Source: Apostichopus japonicus (taxonomy: Eukaryota; Echinodermata; Holothuroidea; Aspidochirotida; Stichopodidae). From it: 64,000 nt of DNA. The position numbers and the translations under genes were made by a program. How positions within the stretch are numbered: position 1 is the first letter of the stretch; each line of letters opens with the position of its first letter. Shown one piece after another: positions 1 to 13,000 of the stretch. The DNA lies in contig NC_092568.1 in assembly GCF_037975245.1 (NCBI RefSeq), forward strand, positions 15,643,001 to 15,707,000, in the 5' to 3' direction. The notes under the pieces are model-generated. The model had not been told where the DNA came from. It searched no databases and saw nothing but the letters and a program-made list of their open reading frames with translations.

Positions 1-194
1 GTGCAAACATTACAACAATCATTCTGTTAGGATGTTTGAAACAAACCTTTGTTATTAATCACAAATTCCAGAGATATGAACACAACTAACTAAAATACAC
101 CTAGAATTTACATAGTGATGTGGTTCATGAATTGACTACATCTCTTGATAAACAAATGTATTTATACAACATATTCCTACTATGTAATTCATAC

Positions 195-455
195 CTCCTG
201 TAGCTTTTGCTTGACCTGCTGTATTAGTTCCTGTTCCCTGGCTCCAAAGAGATTCATCCCAATGGGTAGCAACCTCTTCAGTCCCAACACTACCAGGCTA
301 GCTGTAATACTATGCTTGTCTCCTGTTCTTTTCATTTTCAAAGGTTTCATCACAGGAATTAACACATCATGATTTTTCTCCCTCCGGGTTGAACATGTCA
401 CTTTATTCTCGGCTTCAGATTGAGCAATGAAGTTTTGCTCCTCTCTTCGGAAATT
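195..455 (-). CDS. RyR: RyR exon 73 (last in window)
   Basis: Residues 3201-3287: [19 protein letters not shown], a basic variable loop, [40 protein letters not shown]. Matches family [46 protein letters not shown]. Donor gtatga; the gene continues left of the window with phase 0. Confidence 0.98.
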
Positions 456-3400
456 CTGAAATACCAAGGCAATTTTTGTGTCTGTGTTACATTTTTAAGA
501 TGAAATAACCATTGAATGATGAACTTCTTATGACTTTACTGTAATCTACTAATATAACTGATATGAGGTCAGGATACCTAATCATCTGGTATGCTATTGA
601 GTCACAATTACAGCTATGTGCAGTATACTATCAGGGTTTGTACACACAAGATTCATTGTATCTCAAGATAAAAAACAAGGTAACTGCAAGCAATTTGGCA
701 AAATGTAACATGTAAAGCAACCCCCACCTCCCACCCCATCTCCTCCCCTCATATACCAAAAATTCTGCTAACAAGTCATTCTATCTCTGTAAAGAATGTT
801 TCTCACACCTCTATGACACCACCCCTCCCCCTCTCCAGCCCTCACCCCTCAAACTCCCACTGAACATTACTACACACAGTACTAATTAAAAGTAATATAT
901 AATTTGTAGTACAATAAAATGTAGTAATATAGTTACCAAAATGAAGTACAAAACTTACTGCTGATTTAGCCCAAAGTGTGAATAAGGATGTAACTTCCTG
1001 GTACAACTTTTCAGCATCGACATTCTGGGTTTTAAGCCAACCTGACCTGTAGAAGTAACAATGCGAAAGTAATGTTAAACTCACAGTCATTCTTTTGGCA
1101 TGGACCAACAGTAATAAGTAAAGAGCAAACATATATTATTAAATTGAGCCCACAATTCCATAGATCCTCACAGTGATCAAATCTCAAGCAAAAGAAACAG
1201 AACTCCAGCTTATCCCTCCGTTGCCCCCCAACTCTTATATTTCTGGTGTTCACATCACCACTAAATTATACCTCTGAGAAATGAATTATGAGAAATGAAA
1301 TGAGAAATGAATCAGAACACTAAGAAATGCATTTTGTTCTTTCACATTCTTTTTTCCCATAAAATGATGAAAAGCTGTCATCCATACCTTTGAGAGTCTA
1401 CAAATTTGATCAGGAGAGGAAAGAAGGCATGGAGATCTCTCACTATTAGATGGTAGTCCTGTAAAGACAAAAGTAATATCAAGTAATATGGAGTTTGTAG
1501 GTGGAAATATTCCATTTCTGGAAGGAATATGTTCCTCAAGACACACAAAACAGGATACCTTGATCTCTATTATTATATTATCTCATATTAGCAAGTTCAT
1601 GTTGATAGCAAGAATAGCAGACTATTTCTGTTTCATAAATAGCTCATTTGCTTCTGCAAATACTTGATTACAATTTTAAAATGTTCTATCACTGTTATGA
1701 TCATAAAACCAAAACTTTCAGTTTTCAGTATGTTTAGTTAAGTCTAAGCTTAGTCTTATGAAGGATACACATGTATGCAGCAGTACTCATTTGATCTTTT
1801 CCAAGAATGTTTGCAAAGGAGTTTCAAAGCAGCAAGTTTATTATTGGCCTATAGCTTGAATATTACAATGGACTGTTTTAAGTAATGTGATGTGCTTGAC
1901 CCAAGCCAAGTTGTATTGTCCAGTAAACTGGCTGTCAACATTTTATCATTTCTATTTTACAGGTAAAAAAAAAAAAAAGTGAATAAGAAGTTGTGAGGTT
2001 TGCTTCTATTTGCAAAATCATACATAGCAGTAATCATTTCATCCATTTTGAGCTCATTTTATAATACTACTACTATACACTATGTTATTGTGCAGGGACA
2101 AAGAATCTAAAATTGTCTGTGGTCTTCTTCTATAAATGAAAATGGACGGATCTAACGAGTAAATACAACGGTTGAAAAGATAAATTTATCTATCATTTGC
2201 AGACAAGAGGAAATTAATCAGGTGGGCACCAGCTGAGATAATGTGAAAGATCCCCTCCACAGTGTAGGATAGGGTATATTTTGTGGGTGAGTTGGAAGTC
2301 GAGAGGCATTCAGGAAGTTTAATTCTCTCCTACCTCTAAAATGCTAAACTCTGCTTCCTCCATCTCAGTTCCTCCGTTGGGGTATTCTTTCTTGAGGTCC
2401 TCCTCCGCTTGAAGTACAATCGCTGCTCTCTCCTTCAGTCCTGTTACTATTGGCACACAGTGTGTTTTAAGTAGGTCTTCCTTCACGTTATTTAAGATAG
2501 GTTTCGCAATGGCTGATAATAAAATTTGAAGAAAAAAGTTAAAACTTAAAAAAGTTAGAACTTTGTTCAAGTTCTCATGTGGCGTGGAGGAGTTGATAAT
2601 GGTGCACTGACTATTTTCACTCATTGTTACATTAATTCCTGAAACTGTTATATATATAATTTCTTACTTCATGTGTTACATACATGTACATCTTTGTTTT
2701 ACATAACCTATCATGAAGCTTTGGACAACTTTATCTAACATTTTCAGCTTCCTATGGCTTCATCATAGAGACACAACTTCAACTGGCCGTTTCACTTCTA
2801 AGACTTTCTTTGTTTTTCCCTCGAAACGGATTTGGATAGATAGAGAAGTTATGATTATGACAAGTAACGGCTATAATCACTTATAATTAACTTCCAGAGC
2901 AGCAGTGTATTTGTAGTATCTACAGGGAGGAGGAGCATGGTATACCTGCTATTCGGTTCATCCAGGGAGCATCCTCTTCACCCATATTGTTCTTGATCAA
3001 CGTAAGCACATTCTGCAGTGTGTGATTCAGATTTTCTGAATTGACTGTTGTCCAATAGTTTCTGCTCCAAGAGAATTGAATTAAACTCAGTAGTAATATA
3101 TGCATTATGAGGATGTGAACATACTGCATTTGAACAAAGTAAAACCTTAAATTAAAAATTAAGTTATGTTTTGTCTTCAGTTCTTAGTTGATGTCACATT
3201 CATGACCATACTTGAGTCACAATGTCTTAAGTAACTACTGCAATATATTATATACTCTGTTACATGTGTCAAACTTTCGGCATGTTTCCAGTCCATCAAC
3301 ATTATATTTTCTTGTCCATGCAAGTTAAACATATGAATATCATTGGACATTTCTAATACTTTGATTCAATTCATATTTCTCCTCAAATGTGGCAGAGATT

Positions 3401-6400
3401 AAACAATACATATCACATTTCCTGGATTATTCATTTGCAACACCAAAGAAGCATCAACTCACCCTTGCCTCCTACAAATACTGTCAGGACCCTGTTTCCA
3501 CCAAAACTGCAGATAACTATGAAGGTATCAAAGAAGAAATAGAATTCATTTAATTAAACATTACGAATAAAGGTAAGAAATTGTAAGGTGTGAAGAACAG
3601 GATAAGAACCTTGCAGCAGGCCAAGGGTATCAATAGGGCTTATATGTAAGAATAAAAACTGTGAGTTTATCCATGTTACTTTTCTCTTACATTTGCAACT
3701 ATTGAGATAACAGAGAACATGAGACATACTACTCTTGACATAAATGCGCACATATAATTTTAACACAATCACTGTCACAGTACAGAAAACCTCAAGAGAA
3801 AGAGAAGTCAGTGGGTTTACATAACAGGTGACTTTTGAAAATACTATTTATTTTGTCCAGTGATTTGAAGACCGGAGAACATGTGGTTATGTCGCACACT
3901 GAACACTGTGGAGATAAAAGCTTAATTGCTAAAATTTAATTAGAAACATCAGCATTTGAAACAAATGATCAAAATGAGTAACAAATACAACATCCAGAAC
4001 TTCTTGTCACAAAAATTGTTCTGAACATCTGTCTATTGTAACATATTACCAATTTCTTCTAGTAACTCTGTCCACATTATTATCCTATGTAATAAATGAG
4101 CCTCCATCTCATACCTTCACTGTTTTTTTCCCCCTGGTTTTCCACTGCATTTTAGTCTTTTGATTTTTTTTAAACAATTCTGTGAGTCTTCTTTATTTTG
4201 CTTGCTCACATGCTGATTCCTTGTCACTCACTGCACTTTTTTCCTTGTATATCTTCACATTAACCAAGGTAATAAAAATTAAAAACATATATTAATCAAT
4301 CCTGGGTAACTGTTACATTTTGTTTTAGACTGAATATGAAGAGGCATATTATACCTGCACAACATTGGAAGTATAACCTCAATCACATGAGGTGCATCAG
4401 CATATCGCCCACCAGAATTGGCCACCTGATCTACCTCATTCATAACATTCTCCAAGGTGGGAATGGAAGACAATAGGTTGGAAAGATCTTCGGCTACAAA
4501 AAAATATATATATATAATGCATAGATATTAATTGTAGCAGACAGTATTGAATCCATTCAGGATATGTGATATTAACAAATTGAGGAATAAGCCAGGAACC
4601 AAGAACAGTCAATAATAGTTGTATTTCATCTAATGATATTACTTATTTATGCCTATCTCTGCAAGAAGCATTTCTAACAAGTCATATTAGGTTCAGGGCA
4701 GCAGGTAAAATTGAGACAGACATATTGTAATTCATTCATGTGTAATTGTACATTGATCATCGTTTTCTCTTATAATGTGATTTTGAAAAAGGAACCATTA
4801 ATTGGCTCAACCAAAAAGTTGTCATTGTTTCTCATCAAAGTTAAGTCCTGGTTGCTTTCATAACTTGCATAAATTGTCTCTGAGTTGGAAGTATGAAGGC
4901 ATTTTTCAAAATACAAACCTCTTCGATCATCTAGGCCTTTCAATTCAAACTGGCCAAGAACGGAATTTGGATTATTTTTGTTGAGATGGGGTTCAAGAAA
5001 GGCAACAGGGAATGCACCAGCAAAAGCAGCCAGACATTCACCAATAGATGGTCTGAATCTGCAGGTACAATATGGGTACAAATGTGAAAATAAATAAAGC
5101 ATAATAACATAAATGTTATCAAGTTATTCATTTATACGAAATGCCTACTATATGGACTACCCATCCAGAAACACAAAGAGAAATCATATTATTACAACCA
5201 TGTAAACAAAGTAGGTAGCATCATGTTATATAAGCTGTACAAAAACTTCAGTATCAGGGGAAAAGAGTTTGAAATAATGCAAATTAAGAAGGCATGAAAT
5301 CTAAAAGCAATCTTTCTTTCAATAAAGAAAATTTCCCCTTTGTGTGTATTTTTAATACTTCACATCATAACATCTTAACCTACAGCATTGGCATTAAACC
5401 TAACACCTGAACTTCATAAAGTAGACATTAGTTTCAGACAAGAAGTGGAAAAAATATTCTCTTTTTTTATCGGTTTCCCATCATATTTATGTTCTGGTTG
5501 TTAACAACATCTTGTTGCACATAAATACTTACCACATTTATGACACCAAATAAGAATCTGGCAGAATTGATCACTGATAAATTTTCAATGTTGAGCATAA
5601 ATTTAGTGTGGTGGTTCAGGTTCAATGTACAGTGTAGTTACTTGGTGTTTGCACCTTTTAAAAATTGGCATGCAGATTTTTTTGTGTTATTAAACCACTT
5701 TTATTGTCCAAATGTTTTCACAAAACTGAAGGAATCTAGAAAATAAACTGCAGCGATTTCTTCAGTATCTGATGATGTAGCACACTATGTGGATGGAGAA
5801 TGGGCACATGTTATATGTTAGTCTATGGATGCATGCAATGGGATCTATAATACTCAGGTTTAGGATTATCTCCTCAGAACACCTCACTACACAATGTAAG
5901 ATGGAATGGGCTGTACAATGTCATACACACCCCTCAGCAAGACTGATTGTTTATTAATACTCTCACACATATGATATCATATGATATCCTTGTATCTCCA
6001 TGTTCTATAGCAACAGCTAGGAATAACATACAACCCTCAAGTTTTAAAGACATCACATTTCCAGTCCAATCTATTTAAAGCAAACTGTAAATACTATCTC
6101 ATAAGAAAATCCTATCAGCTATACCACCTGAAATTCTGTTGACCGTGTGCATTACTACCAGTGCATTTTGCACTACCATTCAAAACCTAACACCCATTCA
6201 TTTTTTTTTTTTTTTTTATTACTTTAGTATCGTTTAGTACGGGTGTTGTTTATATTATTGCTTTTACATTTTTTGCCTCATTGGGTCTATATATTTAATA
6301 TTTTGGTTTTTGTTACTATTTGTTTTTAGGTTTTACATTTGTGGAAAGCTTTGAGCAGCTTTGCTGATGATGCGCTATATAAATATTACTTATTATTATT

Positions 6401-9400
6401 TTTATTATAATTATCCAGGCATGAAAGTCACTCTGATTGAGGAAGATGAGATAGAGTGAATTCTTATTTGCAAATAGTTGCAGCTATAAACAGCTACAAA
6501 GAAACCCACATAAATACTAATGAAACAACTAAATCTCTATCAAATCTAGCTCTGAGAGTTTGAAATTATCTAGCACTACTCACTGTAGGACAAGGTCATT
6601 GTAATACTTTATGTGAATGAAAGACACAATTACTTTTGCTCTCTATCTCTGAGCTGCTAACAATGACAGCTGGCATATATATCTACTGTCTTTAGCTTAC
6701 ATATGTGACTTTCATGGAGTGATGACATCAACAATGTTTGCCATCTAACGTAAAATCTACTCCAAGAATGGGAGTTTGAATAAACTAATATTTCTCAGTA
6801 TCAAACATTAAAACCAACCTTGCAGAATATATGACAGCAAAATGTGCTATGCATAAATTTGGAAGGGAAAAAAAATGAATGAGAAAAAAGAGCGGATGAA
6901 GGGGTATAAATTCGACTGGAATGGACATTGAACTCGGCTGAATCAAAACCACTTCAAACACATCCAAATACCTTTCTATACTTGCTTGACCCTCCAGGCT
7001 AAAATGAAAAGATAAATTTATGATCATTGTACATGCAACAAGGTTCCCAAAGATAAGAAAAACACAACCAAGAATGTCCTTTAAGTTGTATAGCTTTCTC
7101 CAAGAGACATACATCATACATAAGAGAGTCCATCTACTAAAGCCACAATCAGTATTAATGACTTGAGCATAGGTAGAGGAAGCTATGAGGCCATCTATGG
7201 AAACTACACAATGTACATACCCATCTTTGTGACTATTATTAAAATACTAATTACAAACCATGGCATTAAGAGCATCACATTGAAAGAAACAAAGTCAAGA
7301 TTACAATGTTTTCATTTACTGCTTAAACTTCTGAATTTTATGAATGTCATGGAAACCATTTGCACGATACCATGATTAATGAAATGGTTTACACTTTATA
7401 GATTGGATAGGTCAGTTGGTTGAGCTCTCCACCTGTTATCTTGAAGTTACTGCTTGGAATTCAATCTAATTGATCTAATTTTGATTTTGGCTCCAGCATT
7501 TTCAGCTTCTCTAAATGTCAACTTTGTTAGATAGATAAATACTGTTGGAAAGCTTAACATTATAACCATTGGTCACTAGTCATGACCTCCCATGTATTAA
7601 TTGACTATAAAACTATAAATCTTTACACATATTCATGAAAGCATTTGTGAATCCATCCACACAGACACCAGTTTTGTTACCGACAAACATCCCTGCAAGC
7701 AGTCCTAATGAAAGCAAACCTTTGTACAATTTTCTGTCAGTGGATAAAGGGCCAAGCACACAAAGGGAGTGCAGATTCCTTATCAGACACTGCCAAATAA
7801 TGTGTAATCATTAAAATAACAAAGATTAACAAGAATACAATATTTTTTTATTAATTATCATAAAATTTTCTTACAAATACTAACTGAGACACATGCAAAA
7901 CTCCACACGTTTTATTAAATACTGGATTGTAGAACTCACTTGTCTGTGCTGATAGATTTGTCTGCACCAAGACTGTAAAGGCTTCCCAAGATTTTGTAGC
8001 AGCATATCTGAATTTGATCAGCTATTTGCAAAAGGGAAAAAAGTCAAAGACAAATTCTTGTCATTCCAAGGAATCACTTTATGTATGAGTATAACAATAC
8101 ATGCAACTGTTCTGTTAACATAAGTCTTTGTAATACTGCTGAGAAACAGACATTATGTTCGTAGTTCTGTGTGATTAAATATGCTACGTTTGTGGTACAA
8201 AACCTTACTTGGCAGTTCTTCTGTATTTGCGTATGAAGTGCTAATCAACAGTAGCAGAAGGAAGTGCAGTGCAGTGAGGGGAGGAGGAGTGAGTGCAAGG
8301 AAAATGTCTTCTGGGATTTGAACAAATTTACTTTGTTTTAGTATCTACTCAATTTATGACTTTATAGAAATCAGAAACAAGTAAGGGTTGAATTACACAG
8401 CTGGTAGAGTCAAGAACAAGAATTACATGTGTCACTAGTTGACATCCTATTCCTAAGATCCTTCTTATTCTTGCAGAGAAGCTTCAACTACATTATGACT
8501 TACACAACAGTTCTTGGCCATCTTGATGCTCTGATAAGTGATCAAAGAGGCTGTGTAGAACATGGACTAGGACTCCGGGTACATAGTTATAGAGCATACT
8601 GTTTCTTGGTACATTAGCAACCTTGACGTGGGTGAACTTGCCAGACGTAGTAAGATTCTGGACCGTACTGAGCAGGTCATCTGCAGCGTACCTGAAGAAG
8701 AGGTACAGTCCATTCCTGGTGGCCTCAGAACTGTGTTTTGAGATCACACTGAAAGGAAACAGATAATCCATTACCATTATTAATCCCTTCTACTTGGAAC
8801 CAAGGCTAGACTTATTATACATATATAAATCTATTACTAGCAGCATGTTTGTATTATAACCTAGGTAACAAATCATTTTTTGGATTTCATGGCTTTTCCA
8901 AGACCATGGGAACTGTGGTAAAACTTTACGAAGAGAAAACAAATATTTATGATAAAGAAATGGAAAGTAAACAGTGTTGAACTCATGTATTGAACTAATG
9001 ATAGTCAAGGGATTCTATCATACAAATAATAAAACAACTGATATATTAAGGTCACCTATTGTAATACATCTTCTTTTGTTTGTTCTAGGCTTAAGAGTCC
9101 TTCATACATCATTTGAAGGATTATTGCAGTCAGAATCATTATGAAAAATGAACATTTGATACCCAAAATAAGAATCAAAAGTGCTATAATTTCTTTGCTA
9201 TTCCTCACAAACATTCTACAGAAATAAATAAAGCTGATAAGGTGACCACTGTCCTATATTTTCCCATACCTAGCATCTGTTGACTGGGAAACAACCCTCA
9301 AGCAATGCACTACACTTCCAAGGTCCTTGCCTGAAGAAACAAAAATGCACAAATAATACATGGATTATCGAATAATAATGGTATCATATGATGTAATATT

Positions 9401-9552
9401 AAGTGCTTGAAGCTGTCAATATAATTGATCAAGGTTCACATCCATGTCAATCAGTGTTTATTTTGCAAAATCAATTGCAACTTAAGACTGAAGATATATA
9501 TAACTATACATGTAAGTATGTATATATATATATATACCTATATATATATATA

Positions 9553-9597
<45 letters not shown>

Positions 9598-9997
9598 CTA
9601 TATGTAACTATACATATATATATAACTATATATATATATACTATATAGTATATATAACTATTTATACAACACCTAATTGTATTGTGGTCATTTGATTAGT
9701 CAATTGCTCGTTGACTGCATGCAAAATCCGCTCTATTCCACTCTATGAAATAGAACCATGGGATATACTTTTTTGGTAGCACTTTTTTCAATGGTAAAGA
9801 GAGCAGAGAAACCTGTCTGTTCAAAACAATCTGTTGCATATTATACAAATAATGAATGGTTATGAGTGCAATTCGTTGAAAGTTGTAATTTGTTCCATTC
9901 AACTCGGCTGCGCCTCGTTGAATGGAACATTCCATCTTTCAACTCATGAAATATTTGCACTATTGCACTCATAACCATTCATTATTTGTATAATATC

Positions 9998-10028
<31 letters not shown>

Positions 10029-13000
10029 ATCTAACTACATATATGTATATATAAAACTATATATAACTATATATATAAAACTATATATATATATTTATAT
10101 ATATAGTTACATATAGTTATATAAAGTAACATATAGCTAGTTATATATATATATATAAATGAAGAAGAGAATATGTCACATGACAGCAATTATTACTGGT
10201 CATATTTTTGTCATTTACTTTCTTTTGAGATGTGGACTATAATTTGTAGACTTTTCTAACCTATTTAATGCAAATTATATTCCAGTAATATGAATTACAT
10301 TTTATTTTTAAGAGAACAGAAAAATCTGGTCTTCACTTAATATGGGCAATCAGTTACTTTCAATTTTGCAAAAAGTGGTACAAACAGTCTGTCCTCAAAT
10401 CTTTACAGGTTTTGAGCCCTACATACAACATGTTTGTGATTATCACAATAGCAATTATAAGTATTTCATGGTTACTCAGACATTCATAGCAAGTCTACTT
10501 TAAGAGTCTAAACTTGGCAGTTTTTCCCTTGTAAAAAGTGATAACTCTAACTGCAAAGCTAATCTCATAAAAAATGAATTGTGCACTGTACGAATGAGGG
10601 CCTAACTTTCCAATCTGTCCTATTCAAGGACAGTCTTGGAAGATCCAGTCTGCATTAACTACATAACAGACACATTCAGTTTGAGAAGATCCAGTCTGCA
10701 TCAACTACATAACAGACACATTCAGTTTGAGAAGATCCAGTCTGCATTAACTACATAACAGACACATTCAGCTTGAGAAGATCCAGTCTGCATCAACAAC
10801 TTATCAGACACATTCAGTTTGAGAAGATCCAGTCTGCATCAACAACAACATAACAGACACATTCAGTTTGAGAAGATCCAGTATGCATCTACTACATAAC
10901 AGACACATATTGTTTGAGAAGATCCAGTCTGCATTAACAAAATAACAGACACATTCAGTTTGAGAAGATCCAGTCTGCATCAACAACATAACAGACACAT
11001 TCAGTTTGAGAAGATCCAGTCTGCATCAACTACATAACAGACACATTTAGTTTGAGAAGATCCAGTCTATATCAACAACATAACAGACACATTCAGTTTG
11101 AGAAGATCCAGTCTGCATTAACTACATAAGACACATTCAGTTTGAGAAGATCCAGGCTGTATTAACAACATAACAGACACATATTGTTTGAGAAGATCAA
11201 GTCTGCATCAACAACTTAACAGATACATTCAGTTTGAGAAGATCCAGTCTGCATCAACAACATAACAGACACATTCAGTTTGAGAAGATCCAGTCTGCAT
11301 TAACTACATAACAGACACATTCAGTTTGAGAAGATCCAGTTTGCATCAACAACATAACAGACACATTCAGTTTGAGAAGATCCAGTCTGCATCAACTACA
11401 TAACAGACACATTCAGTTTGAGAAGATCCAGTCTATATCAACAACATAACAGACACATTCAGTTTGAGAAGATCCAGTCTGCATCAACAACTTAACAGAC
11501 ACATTCAGTTTGAGAAGATCAGTCTGCATCAACAACATAACAGACACATTCAGTTTGAGAAGATCCAGTCTGCATTAACTACATAACAGACACATTCAGT
11601 TTGAGAAGATCCAGTTTGCATCAACTACATTACAGACACATTCAGTCTGAGAAGATCCAGTCTGCATCAATAACATACATATCAATTCCTTCACCCCCCA
11701 AAACGTCACTAAAAAGTACTGCAATATAAGCTCTTTGAAGGATTAAGTGTGACTCATCGCTCCCATACGTGAGCGCTGTGTATCAACGCAGTCAGGAAGA
11801 TTGGACTGATCTATTCTGTTGCGGGTTTTTTTTATATTGCTGTGACGCAAACTATTGCATTCTCAATGTATATGGGAATTTGGGTGGAAAAAAAACTACC
11901 AATAAATATGTTCTTAAACGAATTTTGAGTTCTTAACAGTACAATAACAAAATTTAATACAATTACACATAAACGATTAAACAGTGCGTAGTTACAGTCC
12001 CCTATACTAGGCGCTACCACGCGGGCGTCTACAATAGCGTCTCTCGAGGTTGGGCTAGAAGGTCGATATTTTCTAACGAAGACTCTCATTTGTTACCCCT
12101 AGGTCCGATTGAAAACTTGAACCAATCACAATAATTTTTATATGTACAGAATCTGTCACTCATTTGTAATGCATATTCAATTTAGACAAAGAGGAGGGCC
12201 AGTGTTATAGTGACACAATTGAACTTTCAAAAATGGGAGTTTCAAAAGCCACACGACGCTGCATGTTGCCATGTGTGTTTTACGTGTGACTTTTGGTTTT
12301 CAAAAGTTACGTATTTTTACATTTTTTAACCCCCAAAGTCCGATTGTGCCATGCTAAATAGAAACTAGAAAACAACAGAGATATGAAGAGATTTATTCCA
12401 CCTTTCTAAAGATGTTTTAGACAAAGTGTACTGAAATGAGGAAAGAACTGTTATCAGTGAAGAAAAACATGGCCTAACAGTAAGTCAACGAGGGGTGTGG
12501 GTAGTAACTGTTGTGACTTTTCGCCGCTGCACAAGGAAGAGCGCTAAGGAATTGATATGACAGACACATTCAGTTTGAGAGATCCAGTTTGCGTCAACAA
12601 CATAACAGACACATTCAGTTTGAGAAGATCCAGTCTGCATTAACTACATAACAGACACATTCAGTTTGAGAAGATCCAGTCTGCATTAACTACATAACAG
12701 ATACATTCAGTTTGAGAAGATCCAGTCTGCATCAACTACATAACAGACACATTTACTTTGATGCAATCAGATAAAATTACATACTTTCAAAGTCTCTTTA
12801 AAGTTAACTGAGATCTAATGTCCATACTTACCAAAGAGATTCACTTTCTGTCGTATCAGATGAGCAAGCTTGCAGAACAAACTGACGTGATAAAAAATGA
12901 AGATTTACGTAAATAATGTTAGGCATTATACTCAGTGCTTTGTACAGCTATACACATATTAAATGGTAACAACCTGTATCAAACTACAGTATTAGCATAC

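Noticed and set aside
9403-9607. Open frames rich in Tyr-Ile
   Set aside because: Translation of TA dinucleotide repeats.
10804-10998. Minus strand open frame of repeating TGSSQTECV-like units
   Set aside because: Product of the 46-bp minisatellite only.
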